A DNA stretch of 64,000 nt, taken from assembly GCA_948474755.1 (NCBI GenBank), contig CAOLHI010001803.1, forward strand, positions 62,001 through 126,000, read 5' to 3'. Shown one piece after another: positions 20,585-31,078 of this stretch. Position 1 is the first letter of the stretch; every line of letters starts with the position of its first letter. The position numbers and the translations under genes are program-made. The notes beneath the pieces were generated by a model that saw nothing but the letters and a program-made list of their open reading frames with translations, did not search any database and had not been told where the DNA came from. The stretch is from Ctenosaura bakeri. Its lineage: Eukaryota > Chordata > Lepidosauria > Squamata > Iguanidae.

Positions 20585-20746
20585 TCCATGACAGTTGATG
20601 GTGAGCTTACTCTGGGTTTCAGTCTGAACTTGAAAGAGCTACCAAACATGCTGAACCTATTTAAGGAAGTAAGGTTCAGCACCTTGGACAGCCCCTTAAA
20701 GTTCACACTAAATCCCAGAGCAAAGGTGCCACCACATATGACATGG
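20585..20746. repeat. Palindromic repeat P (foldback), full copy
   Basis: The left arm (CCATGACAGTTGATGGTGAG, CTCTGGGTTTCAGTCTGAAC, CATGCTGAACC) is the imperfect reverse complement of the right arm (GGTTCAGCACCTTGGACAGC, GTTCACACTAAATCCCAGAG, ACCACATATGACATGG). It is a candidate MITE with no coding capacity. Target duplications were not identified. Confidence 0.75.
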
Positions 20747-20970
20747 AAGCCATCAACTGCCACTGCTGTTTCTCCCAAAGCCTGGACCCTGCCTGAAGCT
20801 CTGTGAGTGGAGTCTGAGAGCACCAAGGACGGGATACACGGGCTTCTTGATTAGTGAGGATGACGATGTCACCTGTCACATGACTCTCAGGCTTTCCTGT
20901 TGCCTCTGAGCTTAGCTGCAATACCCACTGTAGGGAGGGAGGGATCTTCCCAGCAACATTACACTGTGAT

Positions 20971-21862
20971 AATCATAGAATCATAGAATCATAGAAATGT
21001 AGAGTTGGAAGAGACCACAGGGGCCATCCAGTCCAACCCCCTGCCATGCAGGAACACCCATCAAAGCACTCTCGACAGATGGCCAGCCAGTCTCTGCTTA
21101 AAAACCTCCAAAGAAGGAGACTCCACTACACTCCGAGGCAGCAGATTCCACTGCCAGACAGCCCTGACTGTCAGGAAGTTCTTCCTGAGGTTCAGGTGGA
21201 ATCTCCTTTCCTGCAGCTTGAATCCATTGGTCCTTGCCCTGGTCTCTGGAGCAGCAGAAAACAAGCCCTCTCCTTCCTCGACATGCCATCCCTTCAAATA
21301 TTTAAACATGGCTATCATGTCCCCTCTTAACCTTCTCTTCTGCAGACTAAACATACTCAGCTCTCTAAGTCTATCCTCATAGGGCTTCATGGCTTCCAGG
21401 CCCCTCACCATTTTGGTCACCCTCCTCTGGACTTGCTCCAGCTTGACCATGTCCTTCTTGAATTGGGGTGCCCAGAACTGGACACAGTATTCAAGATGGG
21501 GTCTAACCAAAGCAGAGTAGAGTGGTACCAGTACCTCCCTCGATCTAGACACCATACTCCTATTGATGCAGCTGAGAACTGCATTGGCTTTCTTGGCTGC
21601 TTCATCACACTGCTGATTCATGTTCAGCTTGTGGTCTATTAAGACTCTAGATCCCTTTCACACGTACTGCTATCCAGCCACGTGTGTCCCCCAACATATA
21701 TTTCTGTATTCCATTTTTTCTACCTAAGTGTAGGACCTTACACTTCTCTCTGTTGAATTTCATTTTGTTAGCCTTGGCCCAGCTCTCCAGTCTATCCAGG
21801 TCATTTTGAATTTTGATCCTGTCCTCTGGCGTATTAGCAGCCCTCCCAATTTGGTGTCCCTG
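20971..21862 (-). mobile_element. CR1 LINE 3' region, longest copy (~0.89 kb)
   Basis: Starts with three ATCATAGA units. The minus strand keeps an open frame of about 186 codons ([64 protein letters not shown], ending LAGHLSRVL), showing recent insertion. It extends further upstream than the others, through the CCAGTCTATCCAGGTCATTT block. 5'-truncated. Confidence 0.94.
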
Positions 21863-21889
21863 TGCTTATATAGAGTATTTTCAGTGGGT

Positions 21890-21945
21890 CTTGTACAGGA
21901 GTACTGAGCATGCCCAGTGGCAATAGATTGCTAACAAAAATAAAA
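21890..21945. repeat. Unclassified repeat with ACTGAGCATGCCCAGT core, copy 3
   Basis: GAGTACTGAGCATGCCCAGT followed by GGCAATAGATTGCTAAC matches 17703-17742. Confidence 0.45.
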
Positions 21946-22097
21946 TAAACTCTTTTGAGAAAGGAAAGAAGACTGAAGACCCATTGGCTTTACAAAAGAC
22001 CTGCTCTGGATGGGGACTGTTAGAACAGATGAGAAAGTTTAAGAGCTCGTTTTAGGTGATTTTGTCTAATCAGACAGGAAATGCTTTAGGTGGAGAT

Positions 22098-22172
22098 GCT
22101 GAACTGAACAGGGGTTGGACTAGATGGGCCATAACAACTTTTTCAATTCTATGATTCTACGACTGTATGAGA
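22098..22172 (+). mobile_element. CR1 3' terminal fragment
   Basis: GGGGTTGGACTAGATGGGCC followed by TTCTATGATTCTACGAC is the last ~70 bp of a CR1. Confidence 0.75.
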
Positions 22173-22388
22173 TATTCTGATCTCTCTCCATAAAGCTGCC
22201 AGTGTTTTGGGGCTGCCCTCGGGGTACAGCTAAGGGGCCCCCCATGATGACTATTTGCATTTTAAAATCTACCACTGCACTGTTGATTAACTTTTGATCT
22301 TCAGTGCAAAATTCTCCTGCTCACATCCCTGACGCACTCAGCCTTCCTTCCTGTTTTCACAACAGGCCGTTTACACCTTACTTGGTGC

Positions 22389-22435
<47 letters not shown>

Positions 22436-22840
22436 ACTCTCCTCTAGCGAAAGAAAGCAAAAGTGCCCAAGAGCAAAAGAACTGACTGGAGAAACAGGGC
22501 AACTCAGACATTGGATTTGTGAAGAAACTCTTAAATATAGTGACCAGAACACAGCTGTGACACATCCAGAGGCAGATACTGTGCTACATAAGTGGAGTGA
22601 ATTTTGTAGAGAATGCACCATAGTCGTAGCAAACTGATGGCAGCAGAAGCAGAGTTGCACATGTGGAACCACTGACCATGCAGTTGTGTGTCAAAGCGCT
22701 CAGAGTGCATGGACTATGCTTGTACAATGGGCTGTCAGCCATGTCCATTGATCATTTATCCACACACGTTTCCCCATGTTAGCAGTCTGTTTAAGGTTTG
22801 CATATTGCTACATATTTCTGCAAGCAGTTATTTGCACTAT
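22173..22840. other. Unclassified DNA with (CT)n
   Basis: Contains a (CT)n run at 22391-22432 and TGCA-rich words at 22640-22720. No gene recognised. Confidence 0.4.
22391..22432. repeat. (CT)n microsatellite
   Basis: About 20 CT units. Confidence 0.95.
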
Positions 22841-23372
22841 GCTGCATTTGTTAGCCCTCATCTGGAATACTGTGTCCAGTTCTGGGCACCTGGTTTCAAG
22901 AAGGATATTGAAAAGCTGGAGCATGTCCAGAGGAAGGCAACAAAATGGCGAAGGGTCTGGAAGCCATGAAGCCCTATGAGGAGCAGCTTAGGGTGCTGGA
23001 GATGTTTAGTCTGCAGAAGAGAAGGTTAAGAGGGGATATGACAGCCATGTTTAAATATTTGAGGGGATGTCATGTCGAGGAGGGAGCAGGCTTGTTTTCT
23101 GCTGCTTCAGAAACTAGGACAAGGAGCAATGGATTCAAACTACAGGAAAAGAGATTCCACCTAAACCTCAGGAAGACTTCCTGATGGTCAGAGCTGTCCG
23201 GCAGTGGAATATGATGCCTCTATGGAGTGTGGTGGAGTCTCCTTCTTTGGAGGTGTTTAAACACAGGCTAGGTGGCCATCTGTTGGGGGTGCTTTGATGT
23301 GGGTTCCTGCATGGCAAGGGGTTGGACTGGATGGCCCCTGGGGTCTCTTCCAGCTCTATGATTCTATGAAGC
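22841..23372 (+). mobile_element. CR1 LINE 3' region
   Basis: Encodes in the plus direction [39 protein letters not shown] and [17 protein letters not shown], then the tail TTCTATGA. Small indels break the frame. Confidence 0.92.
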
Positions 23373-23506
23373 AATATTGGATCTTGCCCAGTATGTCCCA
23401 ATGTTTTTTCTTCAGAGCTTGGAGAAATTACTCAGCTTACACCCAGAAGCTGGGAAGCAGCCATGATGTGCAGGGGATTCTCTCATTATTATTATTTGTC
23501 ACTGTC

Positions 23507-23510
23507 GTCG

Positions 23511-23555
<45 letters not shown>

Positions 23556-23557
23556 CC
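23507..23557. repeat. (ATC)n microsatellite
   Basis: About 15 CAT/ATC units after a short GTC-rich run. Confidence 0.95.
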
Positions 23558-23609
23558 TCACCAAATTAAAAAATCAAGGAATTTCATACACTGATCTGTT
23601 TAAAACAAA

Positions 23610-24140
23610 ATCAAGAATGAATCATACTGAAGGGGACTCTCCTTCCCCGATGACTCTAGAAAAAATTAGAAAACCAGACCTGGTGAATCAGGAATCCAAC
23701 TTTATTTATGGAAAGAAATGGATTTCTGTCTCCTATACTAAGAAAGCAGAATCTGCAGAGAATGGGAGCCCTGAACCTCAAGCTTGTATATTCTAATATA
23801 GTTCACCCAGGTTGCCAAGTCACTATTGTAAAGTGTACATGCTAGAAAATCTCCATCAGGTCAACAAGTTTGATAGAAATTTTGACTAGGCATCAGCTGG
23901 TTGTATACAGCCTCCTTTAAGGTAAACAACCATTTCCCCTGCTCACATCTGAGTCCATGTAACTTATAACAAGTTAGTCTGTCTTGTTTCTGTCTTGGCA
24001 ATTGGAGTATAAGAGAGTTACAAAGTCAAAAGCAATGCAATGACTAGAAGCCAGCGAGAGTCGACCCGTCGTCACAATGGACTGGAGAGTCAACCTGTAG
24101 GTAAATTCAATTCAGTGCCTCTGCTGTAGTTAAGACTGAG
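23610..24140 (-). repeat. LTR-like repeat B, fuller copy
   Basis: Read on the minus strand, 24140-23940 matches the repeat that hosts the LTR at 3707-4597 (CTTAACTACAGC, GACTCTCCAGTCC, CATTGCATTGCTTTTGAC, TTTGTAACTCTCTTATA). Further along the minus strand it carries ATAAATAAAGTTGGATTCC, a polyadenylation-signal-like end, and closes with AGTCCCCTTCA. It could be an LTR of another family. No coding sequence is present. Confidence 0.6.
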
Positions 24141-24144
24141 ATTT

Positions 24145-24330
24145 AAGCCAATGTATGGGGATGAGAACCAGCCACATTCAGCCACAGAAACCCATTGGGT
24201 GGTCTTGGGCAAGTCACACTCTCTCAGCCTCAAAAGAAGGCAATGGGAAATCTCTTCTATCTTGCCAAGAAAACCCTAGGAGAGGGTTGCCACAAATTGG
24301 AGCCACCTTGCAGCATACAAGAACTGCTAC
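24145..24330 (+). mobile_element. Sauria-SINE-like SINE, diverged
   Basis: The conserved block (CCCATTGGGTGGTCTTGGGC, AAGTCACACTCTCTCAGCCT) and a degraded BovB-type tail (GGGTTGCCACAAATTGGAGC) are visible. The head is poor. Confidence 0.7.
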
Positions 24331-24337
24331 AAATTAA

Positions 24338-24500
24338 GAGTTAGGGTTTAAATCCCCAGTCGGGAGGGAAGTCACATTCTCTCTGTCTCAGAGGAAGGCA
24401 AAGACAAATGCACTCTGACCGACTTTTGCCAAGAAAACCCTGGATAGGGTCACTATAGGGTCACCGTAAGTTGGAAAAGAATTGAAGACAAGAAGGTGGT
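24338..24500 (+). mobile_element. Sauria-SINE-like SINE, 5'-deleted
   Basis: AAGTCACATTCTCTCTGTCT, CAGAGGAAGGCAAAGACAAA and the tail GGGTCACCGTAAGTTGGAAA are in order. Confidence 0.7.
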
Positions 24501-24832
24501 TTGAGAGTTGGACTAGGACTCTAGGAAATCAGCCTAGAGTATACTTCTGCTTGTACCTACGCTAACTTGTTGCCATCATTCTGTCAGTGCAGTCTGTGGC
24601 CACACTGCTTCCACATCCCATTCATCAACCATCTGATTTACCTCCACAACCTATTAGAAAACATAGTCTTCTTCCTCAATATACAGCTACCGCTGCTCCA
24701 ATGAGAGAGTCAGGGAGAGGAAGAAGGTCCCAGAAGAGGAAAGCAGAAAGAAAAACCAACAGAGGGGAACACTTTCAATTGCTCATATCCCCAAACAAAG
24801 GCATTCTATTTTCACTGCTGTGACATGTGAGG
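24501..24832. other. Unclassified DNA
   Basis: No gene recognised. A 78-codon Arg/Lys-rich frame at 24587-24823 has no supporting motif. Confidence 0.35.
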
Positions 24833-24835
24833 AAA

Positions 24836-25055
24836 GCTAGCATGGTGTAGTTTGAGCACTGAACTACAACTCTGGAGACCAGTGTTCAAATCCCTGCTAG
24901 ACCACAGAAACCCACTGGGTGGCCTTGGAAAAGTCTCACTCTCTCAGCCTCAGAGGAAGGCAAGAGCAAACCCCCTCTGAACAAAGGTTGTCGATAAAAC
25001 CCTAGGATAGGGTTTTCATAAGTCAGAATCAACTTGAAGACACGTAACAAGGATG
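24836..25055 (+). mobile_element. Sauria-SINE-like SINE
   Basis: Head GCATGGTGTAGTTTGAGCAC, middle CCCACTGGGTGGCCTTGG and AGCCTCAGAGGAAGGCAAG, tail GGGTTTTCATAAGTCAGAAT. Nearly full length. Confidence 0.82.
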
Positions 25056-25093
25056 AAACAGTTTCCAGGAGACCAGAAGCCAGTTCCCTCTTC

Positions 25094-25425
25094 ATAGAAT
25101 CATAGAATCATAAAGTTGGAAGAGACCCCAGGGACCATCGAGTCCAACCCCCTGCTATGCAGGAATACCCATCAAAGCATTCCCAACAGATGGCCATCCA
25201 GCCTCTGCTTAAAAACCTCCAAAGAAGGAGACTCCACCACACTCCCAGGCAGCATGTTCTACTGCTGGAGAGCTCTGACCGTCAGGAAGTTCTTCCTGAG
25301 GTTCAAGTGGAATCTCCTTTCCTGCAGCTTGAATCCATTGCTCCTTGTCCTAGTCTCTGGAGTGGTAGCGAACAAGCCTGCTCCCTCCTCAACATGACAT
25401 CCCTTTAAATATTTAAACATCCCTT
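25094..25425 (-). mobile_element. CR1 LINE 3' end
   Basis: Tail AGAATCATAGAATCATAAAG, then the C-terminal coding blocks in reverse ([12 protein letters not shown] region), truncated in the MFKYLK block at about 25425. It is followed by an A-rich run. Confidence 0.92.
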
Positions 25426-25532
25426 CCTCAACCTGCCATGGGTTTCATCTTCTCAAAAAAAAAAAAAATGGAACTGGAAATGGCTGGAAGTAAACTTCTA
25501 CCTGTGCCCCATAAATGCATCAGTCCTGTTTG

Positions 25533-25745
25533 GAGACAGTGTGGTGCAGAGGTATGAATGTTGAACTAGGACTTTGAGAGATCAGGGTCTAAATCTCTAC
25601 TTAGTCATGGAAACCAAATGTGTGACTGTGAACAAGTCACATTCTCTCAGCCTTACATATTAGCAGTGGCAACCCCCCTCTGCAACTCTATTACAAGTTT
25701 GCTTTAGGGTTTTCATATATTAGAAATGAAAATATACAACATCTA
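25533..25745 (+). mobile_element. Sauria-SINE-like SINE, diverged
   Basis: Head AGTGTGGTGCAGAGGTATGA, middle GTGAACAAGTCACATTCTCT. The tail is eroded (GGGTTTTCATATATTAGAAA). Confidence 0.72.
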
Positions 25746-25792
25746 ATTTAATGTCTATTTTAACTGCATGCAATATTATTTGACACATGTAA

Positions 25793-26022
25793 GAGAGCCA
25801 ACATGTTATAGTGGTTTGAGTGTTGTGCTAGGACTCTGGAAGACCAAGGTACAAATTCCAGCTCAGCTGTGGAATCCCACTGGGTGACCTTGGGCAAGTC
25901 ACATGCTGTCAGCCTCAAAGGAAGGCAGTAGAAAACCTCCCCTGAAGAATCCTTGCTGAGAAAACTCCAGGTCAGAGTTGCCATAAATCAGAATCTACTT
26001 GAAAGCACATAACAACAAAAAT
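25793..26022 (+). mobile_element. Sauria-SINE-like SINE
   Basis: Head TATAGTGGTTTGAGTGTTGT, middle CCCACTGGGTGACCTTGGGC, tail GTTGCCATAAATCAGAATCT ending GCACATAACAACAAAA. Full length. Confidence 0.85.
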
Positions 26023-26864
26023 GTTTGGAAGTACTGCTTTCCTTGAGTACAATCCCAAATCTGTTTTGGAAGGAAAAAGATGGCCATTCTTCTCAGGAAG
26101 ACTGGAAAACCTGCAGCTATGAAGCAGAATAGAAGAGTCCCCTGAAATAGTTTTTGCTACTTTTCCTCACCTTTTCAACAGGTGCATTGTATCTGTTGTC
26201 ACCCCAGAGCCAAGCTCAGGGTCGAGCTTGAAACCGTAAACCAACACGTGGGACTAGGCAATGGTCTTCTCAATTCAACGAGCTCACCAAGTGGAACTGC
26301 TGGAGAAACTAAATCTGACTCAAACAAGAGAAATGACCAGGCCAAATTAATAGAATGAGATCCTTTTACAGCCTTCCCTCGCAGTCCTGATTGTCCACCT
26401 TGAAGAGCAAATTGGAACAAGCAAAGTGCGTTGAAAAATCCTTTCACCACCAGCTTGAAGAGAGTCATTCCCAAGAGTCAGAGGCTGGAAGGGGAGAAAT
26501 AGCAAAGCTAGGCCTGAACAAAGGGCACATTATTGGAGCAAAAGAAAATTACATCCATTCTGCACATCGAACCCACTGTGAAATGCATCTTTACATTCTC
26601 AAGCTAAATCGCTAATAACTCTGAGCACTGATACCGAGAATAAACGTTTAATTCAGCTTTTTCTAAATATGCCTTTGGTCTTTAGTAAGGGAGAACAGAC
26701 AAGTTGTCAGCTACCAAAAAAGGAGAAATTATCAATCCAGATTATCAGAAACTGGAGGAACAGTATGGTCATAGCGCAATCTCTGCATGCGTGGAGTTTT
26801 GCATTGATTGCACTACACAGCCTTTGTGTTGAATGGTTGCATTGCACAGTCAACCACAATTTTA
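26023..26864. other. Unclassified DNA
   Basis: No gene or repeat family assigned. A frame of about 170 codons starting near 26669 becomes CR1-like only after 26865. Confidence 0.4.
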
Positions 26865-27545
26865 GGATGTGTGACACTTGGCTTGAAAGCAGGACAAATG
26901 AAAAAGATGTGGGTAAACTACAACCTAAACATGAGTCAACATTGTGGTTCAGCAGCCAAAAAAAAAGCCAATGCAATTCTGGGCTGCATCAACAGGAATA
27001 TATCAACCAAAATGGAGGAATAGAAGTGCTGCTTTGTTCTGCTTTGGTCAGACCTATATCTGGAATACTGCATCCAGTCCTGGGCACCAAAGTTCAAGAA
27101 AGGTATTACCCAAGGAGAGTGACCAAAATGGCAAAAGGCCTGGAAACCATGCCCTATGAGGGGTGGCTTAGGAGCTGGGTATGTTAAGTCTGGAGGAGAG
27201 AAATTTAAGAGGTAACAAGATAGCCATGTTTAAATGCCTGAAAGGATGGCACGGGGAAGATGAAGCAAGCTTGTTTTCTGCTGCTTCAGAGACTAGGATA
27301 CAGAACAGTGGATTCAAACTATAGAAAAAGAGATTCCATCTAAACATTAAGAAGAATTTCTTGATGGTAAGAGCAGTTTGACAGTGGAATACTCTATCTT
27401 GGAGTCTGGTGGAGTCTCTTCTTTGGAGGTTTTTAAACAAAGGTTGTTAGTAGTGTTTTGACTGCGTCTTCCTGCACGGCAGAATGGGGTTGATTGGATG
27501 GCCATTCTCATGTCTTCCAACTCAATGATTCTATGATTCTATGAA
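26865..27545 (+). mobile_element. CR1 LINE 3' region, old copy
   Basis: Plus-strand frames show the CR1 order with many breaks: MCDTWLESRTNEKDVG, NMSQHCGSAAKKKANAI, GCINRN, PRRVTKMAKGLETMPYE, NGFKL-like, and a tail with TGATTCTATGATTCTATGA. More diverged than the minus-strand copies nearby. Confidence 0.88.
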
Positions 27546-28034
27546 CAAAGACAGCAAAAACACAACCAAATGCTCCTGAGCATTCATGCATATGCACATC
27601 CATGCACAATGGCACTGTATGTGCAACTGCAATTCTGCAACCTGAAACCGTTCTGCATCAGACAAAGAAATCCAACTACTCCCATAGTGCCTGATCTGGC
27701 ATCCTTGCATCTATAACCTCATCCAGTTCAATATCTAGGAACCTACATGAGTGGGAGGGCTTTCCATGATTTCCAGATTGAAAACTTCTAGTGGGGAGAA
27801 AAAATTCTGAGAAAATAAACATGTATCTCGATGATTCTTGAAATCCACACAAATAATTCGAACAGGGTTAAAGACACAAATGTAGCTTACCACTCTGAGT
27901 AGTCTTCCAAGAAGGTCCCACTCATTCGAGGGGGCCTATCAATCTCAGCTTTTGCCACTAGGAAATGACCTATTTGTCACTTCAAAAGATGCTAATGAAA
28001 GATCACCACTCGTGACAAGGGGCTTGTGGGCAAT
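27546..28034. other. Unclassified DNA with TGCA-rich words
   Basis: 27570-27660 shares words (CATGCACAATGGCACTGTAT, GTGCAACTGCAATTCTGCAA) with 53220-53290 and 11210-11260. Confidence 0.4.
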
Positions 28035-28153
28035 GATGTCTTACAAATCATCACAGTCTCTCTTCCACTTCTTTCCAAGAAAATCCCATGGTAGGTTCAG
28101 TTTAGGGTCAATGTAAGTAGGAAACGATTAGAAGGCACACAAGAACAACAAAA
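28035..28153 (+). mobile_element. Sauria-SINE-like SINE, 3' half
   Basis: TCTTTCCAAGAAAATCCCAT, GGGTCAATGTAAGTAGGAAA and AGAAGGCACACAAGAACAAC form the 3' half with the BovB-type tail. Confidence 0.72.
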
Positions 28154-28396
28154 TATCCCAGGAATTCATGCTCCTATGGACTAATCTGGAAGAGGCATGA
28201 ATGAGAATTTGTGATGCAAGTCCACCTGTGGAATCAATCGGGTATGGCAACCGTCTTTGACCTGACATTTTCCAGACATGTTAGACTACAACTCCAATCA
28301 TCTCCACCCATTGGTTGGAGATGATGAGGGTAATATTCCAGCATACTGGGAGGACCCCAGGCTGGAAAACAGTTGAGCCATGGATTCGGCACCAGT

Positions 28397-28398
28397 GA

Positions 28399-28461
<63 letters not shown>
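28397..28461. repeat. (GAAA)n microsatellite
   Basis: About 16 perfect GAAA units. Confidence 0.95.
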
Positions 28462-28466
<5 letters not shown>

Positions 28467-28469
28467 AAG

Positions 28470-28779
28470 TCAGCCCAGGACACTCAGTACCACAAGACAG
28501 GGTGACAGAATGGTTCAGGTGGCACTAAACAGGGATTCGACTGATTCAGCAAAGGGGAGGATATTAATTTTGGACATGATTTCTAAACAGAACCTCCACT
28601 ACCAAAGAGGCCATATGGCCCAATAGTAAATTCTAGGAACACACAACCAGATCTGGGAAAAGTTCCTTTTTTGGATTACAACCCCCAGAAATCCTTCTCC
28701 TGCATCACCACTTTTCACACTTAGCATAAAACTGTCCTGCCATCTGATCCCTGTCCTGCTTTCCTGTCCTTCATGCTTT
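28470..28779. other. Unclassified DNA
   Basis: No gene. A fragment of the GGACTACAACTCCCAG repeat lies at 28650-28690. Confidence 0.35.
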
Positions 28780-29290
28780 TCGGAAAGCTGTCCTCTCTTA
28801 AAAACAGGATCCTGGGTACAACAAACTTTTTCTGTTCAATCCAGCAGTATTCTTCTTATATTCTTAAACTTCTAACATCGGTGATGCTTCTCAAATCACA
28901 GCCACATTTGCTGTGGACCATGCCTCATAATTTTTCAGCGTTTTTTGACTTATTTTTAGCCACCTTTTTTCCTTCACCCACTAACATAGCTGAAATAATT
29001 ACCCCTCTTTTCCCCTTATTTCTCCCCCCAAGGCTTATATTTACCTATTTGTTAAAAGGATTTCTCCTGCTGGCGTGCTGTTGCTGTGACAAGGAGACTT
29101 TGAGCGCACAGTAGGCAAAATAATATTGTATATTGCACAGTAAACCCCCTGCAATTGAATGTTAATTTAACCAATAAAGTAGCGGCACGGCAATTAGGAG
29201 AATAATCATTTCTTATCTCTTAACGGGGTTAAAAGTAGAAGTCAGATTTACCCTGTAGTGCTCACTGGCTCAGAAATTACTTCACGAGTC
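28780..29290. promoter_or_regulatory. Candidate conserved non-coding element
   Basis: A repeat-free block with dense transcription-factor-like words around 29090-29230: GTTAATTTAACCAATAAAG (homeodomain/HNF1-like plus CCAAT), GGCAATTAGGAGAATAATC and TCTTATCTCTTAAC (GATA-like). Conservation is untested. Confidence 0.28.
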
Positions 29291-29410
29291 ACTAGAAGAA
29301 GTCAGAGCTAAGAACGTAGCTGATGTGGGTTTGCTAATGTAAAATGCCAATACAGGAGTCCAGATGTGGCCTGGGTACCCCAGCTGCCATCTTCCTGTTC
29401 CTCTCCCCAC

Positions 29411-29452
29411 TCTTCCTCTCCTCCTCCTTCTCCTCCTCCTCCTCCTCCTCCT
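29411..29452. repeat. (TCC)n microsatellite
   Basis: About 13 CTC/TCC units with interruptions. The Arg-rich and Glu-rich frames across it are artefacts. Confidence 0.92.
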
Positions 29453-29566
29453 CAGATCTCTGCCAGCTCTCTTCATTTTTAGCCCTCTTCACTTCATCTT
29501 CATAGCATGCCACCCAGGTGCTATGCTTCACAAATAAACTCAACACATTTGCTCCAGTAGATTTGC

Positions 29567-29745
29567 ATGCCCTCCAATTGCCCCAGTTTGGCAGGGACAG
29601 TCCCAATTAATTCTCTGTCATCCCATTTTTGCCACTGTTTTTAAAATGCCCCAGCTTCTCTCTCATCCTCCTACTTTCCCTCATTCATCCTCAGCTTACT
29701 TCAGTTCCTGCAAACTGAGTTCAAAGTGTGTTTGCATGCCATTAA
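29567..29745 (+). mobile_element. hAT-like MITE family H, left part
   Basis: GCATGCCCTCCAATTGCCCC, GGCAGGGACAGTCCCAATTA and TTTTTAAAATGCCCCAGCTT match the left part of the element at 58110-58449. Confidence 0.65.
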
Positions 29746-29819
29746 ATAAGCAGGAGGAGAAGAGAGGAGGCATGGGAATTATTGTTTATTTATACAACGC
29801 CATCTATGTACATGGCATG

Positions 29820-29857
29820 AGAGCCAGTGTAGTATAGTTGTTTGGGTGTTAGCCTAG
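29820..29857 (+). mobile_element. Sauria-SINE-like SINE, piece 1 (split by a DNA element)
   Basis: GAGCCAGTGTAGTATAGTTG and TTTGGGTGTTAGCCTAG are the tRNA-like head. The SINE resumes at 30358 with GACTCTGAAGACCAGGGC, the expected continuation. Confidence 0.8.
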
Positions 29858-30354
29858 GGCCATTTCTGCACCAGAATGAAGGAGTGTTTCACTGCGTGTC
29901 ATGAGCAGTGTTTTTTACTCTGATTTACCCTGATTTCCTACCTGCACGCTCTCCAGTTTCTATCAAAGTAAAGCGGAGAAAATCGCTTATAGCTTCCGCA
30001 TCGTCAATTCTCATGGAACTCCTATTCCCTCCCTCGCTCCACCCCACCACCACTGATTTTGATCAATTAAAAAAAAAAATTCTAGAAATCATTGCTTAGT
30101 TTTAGCGCAAGTGGTGTGAATCGATGTAATGCTTCTGCATGTAGGAAAAAACACAGCAGAAACAGTTTGGGTAGTTTACATCAGAGTTTTTCCGTTTTTA
30201 CAATATGTCGGTTTAACGTCGATGTTAACTGCACTAAGACCTCAACTCGTGTGGAACCATAGAGGACAGAACGACGTCAAGCCGGTTTAACCTGCAGATG
30301 TAAAAGCGACAATATGACGTTACCGTGATGTATCAGCCTTGTGCAGAAAGGGCC
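29858..30354. mobile_element. 497-bp GGCC-ended DNA element inserted in a SINE
   Basis: Ends GGCCATTTCTGCAC and GTGCAGAAAGGGCC (13 of 14 complementary) and a perfect 3-bp duplication TAG (29855-29857, 30355-30357). Removing the element and one TAG restores the SINE. The interior carries several TTAACGTCGATGTTAAC-like and ACATCAGAG words and no coding frame of interest. Confidence 0.85.
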
Positions 30355-30357
30355 TAG

Positions 30358-30445
30358 GACTCTGAAGACCAGGGCTGGAATCCCTGCTTGGCCACTTGGG
30401 CAAGTTATACTCTCTCAGCATCAAAGGAAGAAAAGGCAAATTCTA
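30358..30445 (+). mobile_element. Sauria-SINE-like SINE, piece 2
   Basis: GACTCTGAAGACCAGGGCTG, CCACTTGGGCAAGTTATACT and CTCTCAGCATCAAAGGAAGA continue the head at 29820. Confidence 0.8.
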
Positions 30446-30640
30446 TCTGAACAAGCACAAATAGCAACAGCTTTTTAGCAGTAAAACATCCAAAAACAGT
30501 ACAATCAGCTGAAAGCATATAATCTGAAATATATGTACAGATTCACAGAAACCCAGAAAGAAGGAAGGAATAATAAAACTATACCATACAATTTTCAAAC
30601 AAATGATCCTGACAAAAATTTTAAAAATATAATATAAGGC
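30446..30640. other. Unclassified A-rich DNA
   Basis: No gene or assignable repeat. Confidence 0.35.
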
Positions 30641-30644
30641 AAAC

Positions 30645-30810
30645 TCTTGCCCTTCCCAGCAAGCTCAAGCAGAAACAAACTGCTGTAACCTATCTTAGCT
30701 TCTGTGTCCTCATTCACTAATAACTTTCCAATCTTTATCACAGTTGGATGTTGCTTGGCCCAATCTTCATCTCTGCAAATAAAAACTGGTACCTGCATAG
30801 CTAAGTATGC
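30645..30810 (+). mobile_element. hAT-like MITE family H, right part
   Basis: CTTGCCCTTCCCAGCAAGCT, AGAAACAAACTGCTGTAACC and CACTAATAACTTTCCAATCT match 58290-58385 of the full element. Confidence 0.6.
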
Positions 30811-30814
30811 ATGG

Positions 30815-31020
30815 CTAAGTATGGTCAAGATGGCAAAAGTCATCTTGGCTTCTAGCAAGAATTCAGGCTTGATCTGCACTCAGATCCACTCATAGTCCAC
30901 TTATAGTCCATCGTATCCACAAAATTCTCATCCAGTACCCTATTTCAAGTGAGTCAATTCTCTCCCTGTCAGTTTTCACGATGGTCCAGCTTTTGCAGCC
31001 CCACGCAGAAGTGCACCTCC
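30815..31020 (-). mobile_element. BovB/RTE LINE fragment
   Basis: The minus strand reads WGCKSWTIVKTDRERIDSLE then YWMRIL, and further on QIKPEFLLEAKMTFAILTIL. These are degraded forms of the BovB YGCESWTIKKAE...FELWCWRRLL and EYSLEAKM...LTYFGH blocks. Confidence 0.65.
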
Positions 31021-31078
31021 TATTGCAAGGTAAATGAAGCCTCCTAGGAAGACAAGAAGCTGTGGCGACTGGGTGCTC

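Noticed and set aside
26669..27187. A 172-codon plus frame as a novel gene
   Set aside because: Its second half is degraded CR1 (MCDTWLESRTNEKD, PRRVTKMAKGLETMPYE), and the first half has no domain.
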